The notes under the pieces are model-generated. The model saw only the letters and a list, made by a program, of their open reading frames with translations, had not been told where the DNA came from and did not search any database. Below, one piece after another: positions 1-8,451 of a stretch of DNA of 64,000 bases; the stretch's first letter is position 1, and the number at the start of each line of letters is the position of its first letter. Both the position numbers and the translations under genes were made by a program. Source of the stretch: Rhodoblastus sp. 17X3 (GTDB lineage: Bacteria > Pseudomonadota > Alphaproteobacteria > Rhizobiales > Beijerinckiaceae); assembly GCF_030056575.1 (NCBI RefSeq), contig NZ_JASHHX010000021.1:1-64000 (forward strand), written 5' to 3'.

Positions 1-93
1 ATGGACCGTCAGCCCGACAAAGATGACGAAGAAAAACAGAGACCCGCCATAGAAGATGTTGCGGGCAGTGGATTTGGTCAGAACGTCACTCAT
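1..93 (-). CDS. norC: Nitric oxide reductase subunit C, N-terminal end only
   Basis: The first 31 codons of a leftward gene are visible; the rest lies outside the window. The translation begins MSDVLTKSTARNIFYGGSLF and continues into a hydrophobic segment, the membrane-anchor start typical of NorC, the cytochrome c subunit that passes electrons to NorB during reduction of NO to N2O in the cytoplasmic membrane. The ATG overlaps the stop codon of the upstream norF-like gene as ATGA, and a GGAGGAA ribosome site lies just before it. The c-type haem motif is outside the window. The identification rests on this N-terminal match and on the norE/norF neighbours. Confidence 0.8.
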   Translation of the reverse strand, partial: MSDVLTKSTARNIFYGGSLFFFVIFVGLTVH

Positions 94-419
94 TCGTTTC
101 CTCCGGCGAATGTCTGCGCGACGGCTTGCGGCCAGGCGCTATGGGCGGGCGTTGGAAAAATCAGAAAAGAGGCGGCGACCAGCGCCAGCACGGCGACGGC
201 GGCGGCGAAAAACCCCGCCAGTGCGGCGGGAGCGCGAGAAAGTCCGAGATAGAAGCCCAGGACGACGCGGGCCTTGGCGGCGGCCACACCCGCAATGACC
301 ACAAGCCAGACGGCGCCGGGCCGCGACTGCGTCAGCGCGTTCGCGGCGAAGGCCATGCTCGCGGTCAGGGCCATCAATTGGCCCCAGGCGAAAACCAGGG
401 AACGGGTCGATGCTTTCAT
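90..419 (-). CDS. norF: NorF-like small membrane protein of the nor cluster
   Basis: A 109-residue protein with three predicted membrane segments (about residues 9-28, 36-56 and 62-88), resembling the small cytochrome oxidase subunit IV-like NorF proteins. NorF is an accessory protein for nitric oxide reductase activity; its exact role is not settled. It lies 3 bases downstream of norE and overlaps norC by ATGA, so the three genes are one operon reading leftwards. No catalytic motif is expected. The family is short and poorly conserved, so position in the cluster carries most of the evidence. Confidence 0.65.
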   Translation of the reverse strand: MKASTRSLVFAWGQLMALTASMAFAANALTQSRPGAVWLVVIAGVAAAKARVVLGFYLGLSRAPAALAGFFAAAVAVLALVAASFLIFPTPAHSAWPQAVAQTFAGGNE

Positions 420-422
420 GGC

Positions 423-1019
423 TCACCGCATCAGATAGAGGCAGGGGAAGACCAGCACCCAGACCAGATCGACCATGTGCCAGAAGGCGGTTCCGGATTC
501 GACGGCGGAGGGCGCGGCGCTTCCTGCGATAATCGCGAGAACGATCAGTCCCAGCACGACATGCAGGGCGTGAAAGCCGGTGATGAGGAAATAGAGGGTG
601 AAGAAACCATTGGAGTCGATGTCGGCCCCGGCGGCGAATTCACGCGAATATTCAATCCCCTTGATGGCGAGGAAAGCGACGCCGAGCACGCCAGCCGCGG
701 CAAGACAGGCGCGCGCGCGGCCGCGCCGCCCTTCCTGCGCCGCCGCATTGGCGAAGGCCGCGAATAATCCGCTGGTCAGGAGAATGGCTGTGTTGATCGC
801 GCCCGCCAGCCGGTCGAGACTGTCCTGTGCCGCGGCGAATCCAAGCGGGTCGCGCGCCCGGGCGCCGGCATATCCGAGCAGCGCCAGTCCGAACACGGCC
901 AGTTCGGAAGCGATCAGCACCCACACCAGGGGATGCCCGGGCAGGGCGGACAGCGGTCCCCAGCCGAGATCATGCCCCTGAGCAGAAATTTCCAACTGGC
1001 CTGCATCCACATCGCTCAT
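423..1019 (-). CDS. norE: NorE-like haem-copper oxidase subunit III family protein
   Basis: A 198-residue membrane protein of the cytochrome c oxidase subunit III family with about five membrane helices and the C-terminal pattern [10 protein letters not shown] followed by FWHMVDLVW, typical of subunit III proteins. Its short length and place in front of norF and norC identify it as NorE, an accessory subunit of nitric oxide reductase, not a respiratory oxidase subunit. I chose the ATG at 1019, preceded by AAAGGG at a good distance, over an in-frame TTG at 1037. It is the first gene of the leftward nor operon; a possible FNR/NnrR-type site lies upstream. Confidence 0.8.
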   Translation of the reverse strand: MSDVDAGQLEISAQGHDLGWGPLSALPGHPLVWVLIASELAVFGLALLGYAGARARDPLGFAAAQDSLDRLAGAINTAILLTSGLFAAFANAAAQEGRRGRARACLAAAGVLGVAFLAIKGIEYSREFAAGADIDSNGFFTLYFLITGFHALHVVLGLIVLAIIAGSAAPSAVESGTAFWHMVDLVWVLVFPCLYLMR

Positions 1020-1072
1020 CTGACGGCGCCCTTTCAAGACGCCAGCAATGGGATGTCGAGCGGAGAAAGACC

Positions 1073-1086
1073 TTGTCGAGGCGCAA
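1073..1086 (-). promoter_or_regulatory. Candidate FNR/NnrR-type box upstream of norE
   Basis: TTGTCGAGGCGCAA has the TTG-N8-CAA layout of CRP/FNR-family operators. It ends 54 bases upstream of the chosen norE start, where an activator of a nor operon would be expected. The match is short and only partly symmetric, so it could be chance in GC-rich DNA. Confidence 0.35.
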
Positions 1087-1150
1087 GGAACGGCGCGATT
1101 GTCGCGACGCGCGGAGGGGCGCGATCAGGGCGCGCTTCCGCGCCGGCTCA

Positions 1151-2731
1151 TCAATGGGCCGCGTCCGGCGCCGGCAACCCGCGCGGCCGTCTGAGGAGCG
1201 CGACCGCTCCAAGGCTGATGACAAGACCGACGGCGACGATCCAGAAACCGTCGGAATAAGCCATCACCGTGGCCTCCCGCCGCACCTGAGACGCCAGCGT
1301 GGCGATCGCTTGCAGCTTCGCGACGCCCGCGTCGGCGATATGGGCCTGGTACCCCGCGGCGAGGGCCGCGACATGCTCCCGCACATGGATCGCATTCTGC
1401 GTGATCCCCTCGGACAGCATGGCGTAGTGGAAGTGTTCCCGGCGGGAAATCAGGGTCGCGAGCGTCGCGATGCCGATGGAGCCGCCAAGATTGCGCATCA
1501 TATTGGTCAGCGCCGAAGCGTCGGCGGTGTCGCGAGGCGCAAGCCCCGCCGTGGAGAGTTGCGACAGCGGAATGGTGAACAGGGGCTGGCCGATCGCGCG
1601 CAGCAGTTGCGGAAGGATGAGCTGGTCGACGCCGACGTCATGCGTCAGCCCGACATTGATCCAGCAGCTCGCGATGAACAGCGCGGTCCCTGCGACGATC
1701 AGGAGGCGCGGGTCGAAGCGTTTGAGCAGGAACGGCATGGCCGGGAAGAGCAGCAGCTGCGGCAGCCCGCTCCACATCACGACATAGCCGATCTGCTGGG
1801 CGTTATAGCCGAGGATTTGCGCGCAATAGAGCGGGATGATGTAGATCGAGCCGAAAGACACGGCGCCCATCACCGCCATCAGGAAGCAGGAGCCGCCGAC
1901 CGTGGGGTTCTTGAGGACGCGCAGGTTGATGAGCGGCTGCGAGGCCGCCAGCTGCCGCGCGATGAAGCCGGAAATGCCGGCGAAGGCGAGGACCGACGAC
2001 CAGACGATGACGTCGGAATCGAACCATTCCTTGCGCTGCCCTTCCTCCAGAACGAAGGTCAGCGCGGGCAGCCCGAGCGCCATCAGCGCGATGCCGGGCC
2101 AGTCGCCGTTTTTCAGCTCGCTCCAGCGCGAGGCGACCTTTTCGAGGCCGATCAGCTGCATCGCCACGGCGGCAGGGCCGACGAGGAGATTGATGTAGAA
2201 CAGGTAGCGCCATGAGAAATTGTCGGTCAGCCAGCCGCCGATGGTGGGGCCGATGGCGGGCGCGAAGGTGGCCGTAAAGCCGAACAGCGCGATGCCGATC
2301 GGCTGCTGGGACCTGGGCAGGCGCGAGCGCACGATGGTGATCGCCGTCGGGATCAGCACGCCGCCGGTAAAACCCTGCCCTGCGCGGAAAAGGATCATTT
2401 CATGCAGCGTGCTGGAGAGCGCGCAGGCGACCGAGAAGGCGATGAACAGCAGCGTGTTGGCGACCAGATAACGCCGCAGGCCGATCAGGAAGCCCAGCCA
2501 GCCGGTCATCGGAATCACGATGATTTCCGCCATGAGATAGGCGGTCGAGATCCAGCTGCCCTCTTCGGTGGAGGCGCCGAGCGCGCCCTGAATGCTGGAG
2601 AGCGAGGAATTGGTGATCTGGATGTCGAGAATGGCCGTGAAGGCGCCCAGAATGGCGCCGTACACTGCGATCCAGTCGCGCGCCGTCGCCCGCGCTTGGG
2701 AGGCGGCGAAACTCGCGGTCGAGGCGCTCAC
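1151..2731 (-). CDS. emrB: DHA2-family (EmrB/QacA) MFS drug efflux transporter
   Basis: A 526-residue, 14-helix major facilitator protein of the DHA2 drug:H+ antiporter family. The N-terminal DIQITNSSLSSIQGALG region and the following GSWISTAYLMAEI stretch are characteristic of EmrB-like transporters. It acts in the inner membrane with a periplasmic adaptor to export hydrophobic compounds. The start is a GTG that overlaps the stop codon of the upstream adaptor gene (GTGA), so the two are translationally coupled. No outer-membrane channel gene is adjacent; a TolC-like protein would have to come from elsewhere. The substrate cannot be predicted. The divergent TetR gene is the likely repressor. 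Confidence 0.9.
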   Translation of the reverse strand: MSASTASFAASQARATARDWIAVYGAILGAFTAILDIQITNSSLSSIQGALGASTEEGSWISTAYLMAEIIVIPMTGWLGFLIGLRRYLVANTLLFIAFSVACALSSTLHEMILFRAGQGFTGGVLIPTAITIVRSRLPRSQQPIGIALFGFTATFAPAIGPTIGGWLTDNFSWRYLFYINLLVGPAAVAMQLIGLEKVASRWSELKNGDWPGIALMALGLPALTFVLEEGQRKEWFDSDVIVWSSVLAFAGISGFIARQLAASQPLINLRVLKNPTVGGSCFLMAVMGAVSFGSIYIIPLYCAQILGYNAQQIGYVVMWSGLPQLLLFPAMPFLLKRFDPRLLIVAGTALFIASCWINVGLTHDVGVDQLILPQLLRAIGQPLFTIPLSQLSTAGLAPRDTADASALTNMMRNLGGSIGIATLATLISRREHFHYAMLSEGITQNAIHVREHVAALAAGYQAHIADAGVAKLQAIATLASQVRREATVMAYSDGFWIVAVGLVISLGAVALLRRPRGLPAPDAAH

Positions 2732-3915
2732 CGCAGTTCGGCCTGCTTGAACGAAGGCTCGCCGGCTGGCCTGGTATGCACCGTCGCCTCGGCCGACAGG
2801 CCCGGCCGCAACTGGCCGATCAGCGGGTCCGACGGATCGAGCGCGATGCGCACGGGAACGCGCTGCACGATCTTGGTGAAATTGCCGGTGGCGTTCTCCG
2901 CGGGCAGCAAGGCGAATTGAGCGCCCGTGCCGGGCGAGAAGCTTTCGACGCGCCCCGAGAACGCATGATCGCCAAAGGCGTCGAGCGTAAAGCTGACCTT
3001 GTTTCCGACCGAGATCGCCCCGGTCTGCGTCTCCTTGAAATTGGCGACGAGATAGATGGAGCTTCCCATCGGAACGATTGTGAGCAGATTCGTTCCGGCG
3101 GTGAGGTACTGGCCCGGACGCAAAGACCTGTCGCCGACGACGCCGTCGACGGGCGCGACGATCCTGGTGTATTCGAGGTTCAGCTTCGCCTGCTCGACCC
3201 GGGCGCGGGCGACGTCGATCGCGGCGCGGGCGCCGGCCTCCTGGGCCTTGAGATTTTCGACCTGCTGCTGCGCGGCTTCCAGTGCGGCCTGCGTCTTGTC
3301 GCGCGCGGCCCGGCGCTGGCGGAGATCGGAATCGGCCTGCTGTTCGCGCTGGATCGATCCGCTGCCGGCCTGGCGCAGGTTCTGGTAGCGGCCGAATTCC
3401 TGCTGCGAGAAGGTCAAGGCGGCGTCGGCGTTGGCGAGATCGGCGCGGGCGGACTCGACCTGAGCGCGCTGTTGCGCCAGATTCGCCCCGACGCTGAGGA
3501 GTTCGGCGCTCGCCTTTTCCGCTTCGGCTTCCGCGGAGGCCAGCAGGACTCGATGTTCCCGATCGTCGATCTGCGCGAGCAGGTCGCCGCGGCGAACCGG
3601 CTGGTTGTCGGCCACGAAAACCTGCGAAAGAGCGCCCGCGATGCGGGGCGCAATCGTCACCTTGTCGGAATTCAGAAAAGCGTTGTCCGTGGTGATCTCA
3701 AAGCGGCCAATGGCCCACCAGCGCCAGCCGAAGCCGCCTCCGGCCGCAAGAGCCGCAACAAACAAGGCCGCCAGGACGATGCGCTTCATATTCGCCTTGC
3801 GCGGCGGCCGCGATTGCGCTGGCCCCTTGCCGGTTTCCCGCGCCTCGATATCATCGGCGGCGGGAAATGAGCCCAACGGGGCGTCCTCGAAATCATCCTT
3901 GCGGCGAGCGTCCAT
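2728..3915 (-). CDS. emrA: HlyD/EmrA-type membrane fusion protein
   Basis: A 395-residue adaptor protein: cytoplasmic N-terminus (about 1-40), one membrane anchor (about 44-64), a split biotinyl-lipoyl-like domain, a long alpha-helical hairpin rich in Ala, Glu, Gln and Arg (about 120-230), and a beta-barrel with the typical VDGVVGDRSLRPGQYL stretch. It bridges the inner-membrane EmrB-type pump to an outer-membrane channel. It is the first gene of the two-gene operon and reads away from tetR; the 75-base gap between the two starts must hold both promoters and the repressor site. Confidence 0.9.
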   Translation of the reverse strand: MDARRKDDFEDAPLGSFPAADDIEARETGKGPAQSRPPRKANMKRIVLAALFVAALAAGGGFGWRWWAIGRFEITTDNAFLNSDKVTIAPRIAGALSQVFVADNQPVRRGDLLAQIDDREHRVLLASAEAEAEKASAELLSVGANLAQQRAQVESARADLANADAALTFSQQEFGRYQNLRQAGSGSIQREQQADSDLRQRRAARDKTQAALEAAQQQVENLKAQEAGARAAIDVARARVEQAKLNLEYTRIVAPVDGVVGDRSLRPGQYLTAGTNLLTIVPMGSSIYLVANFKETQTGAISVGNKVSFTLDAFGDHAFSGRVESFSPGTGAQFALLPAENATGNFTKIVQRVPVRIALDPSDPLIGQLRPGLSAEATVHTRPAGEPSFKQAELR

Positions 3916-3960
3916 CTATTGGGCCTTGAATAAAACGAAACGGTAAAGTTAAATTACATC

Positions 3961-3977
3961 GCGCAATGCGTTTGCGC
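3961..3977. promoter_or_regulatory. Candidate TetR operator (inverted repeat)
   Basis: GCGCAA, five bases, then TTGCGC: a perfect 6-base inverted repeat in the divergent gap between the efflux adaptor gene and tetR, ending just before the ribosome site of tetR. Position and symmetry suit an autoregulatory operator; binding is inferred only. Confidence 0.45.
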
Positions 3978-3990
3978 AAGGAGTCATGGC

Positions 3991-4674
3991 GTGGCAGGCG
4001 AGAAAAATGATGGTGTGACCGCCGTCCGGCGCGGCGGCCGTCCCACCCGTGAAGAAGCGGCGCTCAGGGACATCCGCCTGCTCGAGGTCGCGACACGGCT
4101 CTTCATGGAGCATGGCTATGAGGGGACGAGCATGGATGCGGTGGCAGAGGCGGCCGGCGTCGGCAAGCCGACCCTCTACAGCCGCTATCGGGACAAGCGC
4201 GACCTGTTCGAAGCGGTCCTCACCGCGCGCATCAATGACTGGCTGCTGCCGATCGCCCAGGTCGCCGAGGGCGAGGGGGGCAAGGCGCCGTCAGGCGATC
4301 TGGAAGCCGTTCTGGACGAAATCAGCCGCGCCATGCTGCGCCACATGCTGAAGCCGGGCGCGGGGGCCCTGCAACGGGTCATCGCGGCCCAGAAATTGAA
4401 ATTCCCGGAACTGGCGCGTTTCGCCTATGAGCAGGGATGGGTGCGCGCGGTTGAAAGCGTCGCAGATATCCTGCGTTCCTTTGCCGCGCAGGGAAGCGTT
4501 CATGTGCCCGACACAAAACTCGCCGCGGAGATTTTCCTGAACCTGATCATCGCGCCGACGTCCCGCGCCGCGCTTTATGGCGTCGAGGTCGATCCCGAGC
4601 GGCAGGAGGAGCGGCGAGCGGCCTCGGTGCGGTTTTTCCTGCGCGGCCTCGGCGCTCCTGTCAGCTCGGCGTGA
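3991..4674 (+). CDS. TetR/AcrR-family transcriptional regulator
   Basis: A 227-residue TetR-family repressor. The N-terminal helix-turn-helix is clear around residues 45-78 (GTSMDAVAEAAGVGKPTLYS followed by RYRDKRDLFEAV). The C-terminal part resembles the AefR-like ligand-binding domain (FLNLIIAPTSRAALYG region). The start is a GTG with AAGGAG seven bases upstream; an ATG at 3986 is out of frame. It is divergent from the emrA/emrB-like efflux genes and most likely represses them and itself until a substrate binds. The ligand is unknown. Confidence 0.88.
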   Translation: MAGEKNDGVTAVRRGGRPTREEAALRDIRLLEVATRLFMEHGYEGTSMDAVAEAAGVGKPTLYSRYRDKRDLFEAVLTARINDWLLPIAQVAEGEGGKAPSGDLEAVLDEISRAMLRHMLKPGAGALQRVIAAQKLKFPELARFAYEQGWVRAVESVADILRSFAAQGSVHVPDTKLAAEIFLNLIIAPTSRAALYGVEVDPERQEERRAASVRFFLRGLGAPVSSA

Positions 4675-4765
4675 TTTCGACGACGCAGCGGATTGTCAGG
4701 AAGAACAGTCGCGGCTGGCGAGAAGCGCGCCCCGTGGCATTATAGCCCGATCTGCCCAGTGGCGA

Positions 4766-5000
4766 TCATCGCGCCGTCTCGGAAGCCTGTGAGGCGGTTT
4801 TCGAGTTCCGCGCGGACAAAGCGCCGATGAAGCGGACGATGTCGTCGAGGAATGGCGCGCGTCACCGCAGCGGGCGGCCGATGGCGGTCACGAGCCCGAT
4901 ATGGCCGATCCCCGGATAGTCGATGCGCTCGACGCGCGCGCCGGTTCCGGTCATCGCATTGGGACGACGTGGTCGCCGCTGAAAACCGCATCAAGCTGGC
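4766..5000 (-). pseudogene. Alpha/beta-hydrolase C-terminal remnant
   Basis: Reading leftward after about 5000, the translation gives VFSGDHVVPMR, then after a frameshift RVERIDYPGIGHIGLVTAIG, a stop, and APFLDDIVRFIG. This is the order seen at the C-terminus of alpha/beta hydrolases, including the catalytic-His region (GIGHIGL). At least one frameshift and one in-frame stop break it, and the nucleophile half of the protein is missing. It is joined directly to the 5' piece of an unrelated gene, so a deletion probably removed everything between. Non-functional. Confidence 0.6.
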
Positions 5001-5126
5001 GGAGGGATACATTGGCGCGCCGCCGACAGTGACAGTCTTTTCCGCGCTCATGGCGCCCTCGGCGAAAGCTGGCGTGGCGAGTGAGGCGGCGAGGGCGGCG
5101 GCGATCATGGCGCGGCGAATGGACAT
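5001..5126 (-). pseudogene. Fasciclin-like secreted protein, 5' remnant
   Basis: An ATG with GGAGG upstream opens a clean signal peptide (residues 1-22, ending PAFA) followed by EKTVTVGGAPMYPS. That is the usual mature N-terminus of bacterial fasciclin-domain (FAS1) proteins, where the next residues would begin the domain. Here the similarity stops after about 40 codons and the frame runs on into hydrolase DNA read out of frame, giving a 128-codon chimeric open frame. The promoter and ribosome site may still work, so a short secreted peptide could be made, but the FAS1 domain is gone. Confidence 0.6.
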
Positions 5127-5351
5127 GGGCGCCTCCGATGTTTTCCAGGCGAGCTATTCGCCATGGCGGAGATACGGGGCGGGTCTCGGTAAAGTTTCGA
5201 CGGGGCGGAAAATTCTCGAACCCTGTTTCGCCACAACGTCCAGCCAGGCGAGCGACAAGCCGGCCCGTTGCGATTGCTCTTGGAGATTTGAGCGCCTAAA
5301 ACGACGCTCAGCGAGTTTCGGCGCCCGACCTTCAGATGACGGATGCTCACC

Positions 5352-6017
5352 ATGACCAGTCACACCGTCAAAGCCTTTGATTCAGAGCTTGAGACCATTC
5401 GCGCCGTCATCGCCGAAATGGGCGAGAAGGCCCGGCAAATGCTCTCCGACGCCGCGTCTGCGCTCATGAACCTCGATGTCGGCCTGGCGAAGAGCGTCGC
5501 CGCGGCCGACGCGCATATCAATTCCCTGCAACGCAGCGTCGCGGACAAGGCCATCCACACCATCGCAAAAAGGCAGCCGGTGGCGGATGATCTCAGGGAA
5601 ATCATGGGCGTCGTCCGCATCGCGACCGATCTTGAGCGCATCGGCGACCTTGCAAAAAACATCGCCAAGCGCACAACGAAGATAGCGCTGACGCAGAATA
5701 TCCAGTCCTGCCTCGTCAGCCTCAAGGCCATGCATGACCGCGCCGCCGACCAGCTCAAGGACGCGCTCGAGGCCTATGCCCGGAGGGACGTCGCGCTGGC
5801 CCGGACGATCTGGGAGCGGGACCAGAAGCTCGATGCGCTTGAAGATCTCGCCTATCGCAATCTGCTGACTTTCATGATGGAAGATCCGGCGAATATTCCA
5901 TTTTGTGTCGAGCTTCTGTTCTGCGCAAAAAATCTGGAGCGAATTGGCGATCGCACCAAGAATATCGCGGAGACGGTCGTCTATGTCGTCACGGGCGAGC
6001 CCGAAGTCTACGATTAG
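5352..6017 (+). CDS. phoU: Phosphate signalling protein PhoU
   Basis: A 221-residue all-helical protein with the two repeated PhoU three-helix bundles and the metal-binding E/D-X3-D patterns (RIATDLERIGDLAKNIAKR near residue 95 and NLERIGDRTKNIAETVVY near the C-terminus). PhoU links the Pst phosphate transporter to the PhoR/PhoB system and restrains phosphate uptake. I start at MTSHTVKAFD, the usual family start; another ATG lies nine bases upstream. The pstSCAB and phoBR genes that normally flank phoU are absent here. Instead a second PhoU-like protein is encoded just downstream. Confidence 0.92.
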   Translation: MTSHTVKAFDSELETIRAVIAEMGEKARQMLSDAASALMNLDVGLAKSVAAADAHINSLQRSVADKAIHTIAKRQPVADDLREIMGVVRIATDLERIGDLAKNIAKRTTKIALTQNIQSCLVSLKAMHDRAADQLKDALEAYARRDVALARTIWERDQKLDALEDLAYRNLLTFMMEDPANIPFCVELLFCAKNLERIGDRTKNIAETVVYVVTGEPEVYD

Positions 6018-6120
6018 CCGAGTCCGCCTCAGGCGCAGGACATCTGTCATAAACTCGTTATGTCGCCATGATACCGTCTCGCCGTCACCGCCAATTTGGA
6101 TCGACCCATTGGAGGCCGGG

Positions 6121-6354
6121 GTGCGACAGATCGAGATCAACTCCTCGAGTTACGGCATGCCGGGCAGGGCCGTCGCCGTCGAAGACGGTCAAGTCGTCTG
6201 GGCCGGAGCCATCAGAGACATAGCCGACGCCGGCAGTTTCGACGCATTGTTCTGCCATGACGACGACGTGGAGCGGCTTGTCGGCCTGGTAAGTTCGGGA
6301 AACCTCCGGGACGCGGACAGCCCACGGATCAAATCTCTCGGCTCATCGCGATAA
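6121..6354 (+). CDS. Hypothetical 77-residue protein
   Basis: A GTG start with GGAGG five bases upstream opens a 77-codon frame (MRQIEINSSSYGMPGRAVAV...). The composition is ordinary for a soluble acidic protein, with IEINSSSYG and VVWAGAIRDIADAG stretches. I recognise no family. It sits in the 457-base gap between phoU and the PhoU/DUF47-like gene in the same direction. The ribosome site favours it being real, but there is no other support. Confidence 0.4.
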   Translation: MRQIEINSSSYGMPGRAVAVEDGQVVWAGAIRDIADAGSFDALFCHDDDVERLVGLVSSGNLRDADSPRIKSLGSSR

Positions 6355-6474
6355 GATCGAAGAAGCTCAAGCTGGCTGTTCTGTTTATGACAGATTCATG
6401 AATGATTTGGCGCATTTTCCGGGGCGTCGATCGCGGCCATAATCGCGCAGGACGAAAGCCGTGAGGACGCCGAA

Positions 6475-8451
6475 ATGGTCAGCAAGGTCGCCATTGTCGA
6501 AGAGCTTGGTGAGCGCGCCGTTCTGCTGCCCTCGTTGATCGAGGCGGCGCTGGCGGCCAATGACCGCCTGAAAGTCAGATTGACGATATTGCAGGAGGCC
6601 TCCGCCCAAGCCGCGCAGCCAGGGCGGGTCTGTCTTTCGCTGCAACAGGAACGGCGCGCCGCCGGACTGGCCGACCCTGCCTTTGATACGACAATTTCAG
6701 GCGCGCGCAGCGTCGACGCCGGCTTTTTCGTCGCCCCCGGCGCCGAGCGCCTCGCGAACGGCCTGGCGGACGATCTGGCGGCGATGTTTGCGCCGCTCGA
6801 CGTGGCGGAGCCCGCCGCCGCTGCGCCCCTGAAAGCCCGGCTCGACTCGGCGCTGCAAACATTGCCGGATTTTCGCGGCGACCGCGTCGGCCATGCGCAA
6901 GTCGCGGGAATCGCCGCCGCCCGGCGCGGCGGCGCCGACAGCCTGCATCTGCTGGTGATGGATCTGCACAAGGCGATCAACCGCCTCGCCGCCGCCACCG
7001 CGGTGGAGCTTGTGGATGGCGCGCATACGGCCGGGCTCGATGATGCGGGGCGCCAGCGCGTCAGGGCCTTCATGAGCGGCCTCAACCGCACGGCCGGGCT
7101 GGCCTTCGGCCATCCCGGGCTGGCGACGACGGCCGGACGCATCGGCAGGAAGCTCACCATCCAGAACGACATCGGCACGACCGACGCGCATGTGCTGGTC
7201 GTTCACGTCGAGGGCCTGACGGCGACGGCGACCTATACCGACGTCCATCGCGCGCGTGCGAAATTCTTCATCTCGCTGTTTGACGATGAGGCGGTCGCGT
7301 GGAGCTCGCTGGCCGAGAATCAGAAGCGCAACCTGGCCGAGGGCGAAATCTTCTATCTGCTGACGGGCGTCTATGCGGCGCGGGACCAGGCCGATCTCGA
7401 CCGCTTCCTCAGCTTTTTCGGGTCGCGCATCGTTTTCCTGATTGATTGGAACAAGGCGCGCAAGGCGCTGCAGACATTCGTCAGCAAGGGCAAGGCGATC
7501 GAACTTCTCGCCGACGCCGCGAAAGGCGACGAGGGGCATCGCGCCTTTCTGGAGCTCGGCGGCGCCGATCTGGTCTTTGACGTGATCCGCCGCGCCGCAG
7601 CCGGGCGCATCGCTTACGGCGTGCGGCTCGATCAGGCGCTGGGGGAGGGCGAATGCCTCGCCTTCCTGCGCAATGTCCTTCATGTCGCCTGCGAGGGGCT
7701 GAAGGACGGGCGTTCGGCTCGGCTCATCCGCGATGAGATGCAGGCCGATCTGTCCGAGCGCCTCGATACGGCGGAAAGCGAATTGCTCGCCGTTGTCCTG
7801 CGCCATCTCGGACTGACGCGGATGCTCGCAGGGATGATCGAGACGGCGTTTCTGCCCAATGGGCTGGCGAGCCTGGACGAGCGCCGAGGCTTGTGCGAAC
7901 GCGCCAGGCAGATCGAGAAAAAGGGCGACCAGCTGACGGTCGCCGCGCGCGAAATCTTCGCCCGCGTGCGAAACGCCGATGATTTGCTGCTGCTGGTCGA
8001 TCAGGTCGAGAACGCCACCGATTGCTTCGACGAGGCGGCCTTTCTGCTCAGCCTTGCGCCCGACAACGAAGGCGGGGACGCGATGAGCGCGCCGCTGGCC
8101 GCGCTTGCCGCCACCGGCCGGGAATGCGTTGGCCATCTCGTGCGCGCGATCGAAGCCGCCTTGCAGATTCCCGACGGCAAGCGGATCGACGCCGCCTTCG
8201 CCCTGCAATGCGTGGATGCCGTCATCGCCGCCGAACGCAGCGCCGACATCGCCGAGCGCGCAGCCATCGGCGCCATGATCGGACCGAGCGCCGGCGAGCT
8301 GGACGCTTTGGCCAATCCGCCCCGACAGGCCGATGCGCGCAGCCTCGTGCTCGGCCTCGAAATCGCCCACACGCTGGAAGAAGCCACCGACCGGCTCGCG
8401 CATGCGGCCATGTCCCTGCGCGACCGGGTTTTGCAGGAACTTTCCGCATGA
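6475..8451 (+). CDS. Large protein with C-terminal PhoU/DUF47-like domain
   Basis: A 658-residue protein. The N-terminal two thirds match no family I can name; they contain the stretch LVVHVEGLTATATYTDVHRA and are probably soluble. The last 220 residues are helical and resemble the DUF47/PhoU-like fold (RARQIEKKGDQLTVAAREIF, then VDQVENATDCFDEAAFLLSL), the metal-binding helix pattern also present in PhoU. The stop codon overlaps the start of the next gene as ATGA, so the two proteins are made together. phoU itself lies 460 bases upstream. A role in phosphate or phosphotransfer control with its neighbour is inferred; no reaction can be assigned. Confidence 0.7.
   Translation: MVSKVAIVEELGERAVLLPSLIEAALAANDRLKVRLTILQEASAQAAQPGRVCLSLQQERRAAGLADPAFDTTISGARSVDAGFFVAPGAERLANGLADDLAAMFAPLDVAEPAAAAPLKARLDSALQTLPDFRGDRVGHAQVAGIAAARRGGADSLHLLVMDLHKAINRLAAATAVELVDGAHTAGLDDAGRQRVRAFMSGLNRTAGLAFGHPGLATTAGRIGRKLTIQNDIGTTDAHVLVVHVEGLTATATYTDVHRARAKFFISLFDDEAVAWSSLAENQKRNLAEGEIFYLLTGVYAARDQADLDRFLSFFGSRIVFLIDWNKARKALQTFVSKGKAIELLADAAKGDEGHRAFLELGGADLVFDVIRRAAAGRIAYGVRLDQALGEGECLAFLRNVLHVACEGLKDGRSARLIRDEMQADLSERLDTAESELLAVVLRHLGLTRMLAGMIETAFLPNGLASLDERRGLCERARQIEKKGDQLTVAAREIFARVRNADDLLLLVDQVENATDCFDEAAFLLSLAPDNEGGDAMSAPLAALAATGRECVGHLVRAIEAALQIPDGKRIDAAFALQCVDAVIAAERSADIAERAAIGAMIGPSAGELDALANPPRQADARSLVLGLEIAHTLEEATDRLAHAAMSLRDRVLQELSA

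Noticed and set aside
827-2215. Long plus-strand frame opposite the EmrB-type gene
   Set aside because: Arg/Asp/Gln-rich translation without similarity; it mirrors the clearly real minus-strand transporter.
6697-8403. 568-codon minus-strand frame
   Set aside because: It lies wholly opposite the PhoU/DUF47-like gene and has the composition of an antisense shadow.
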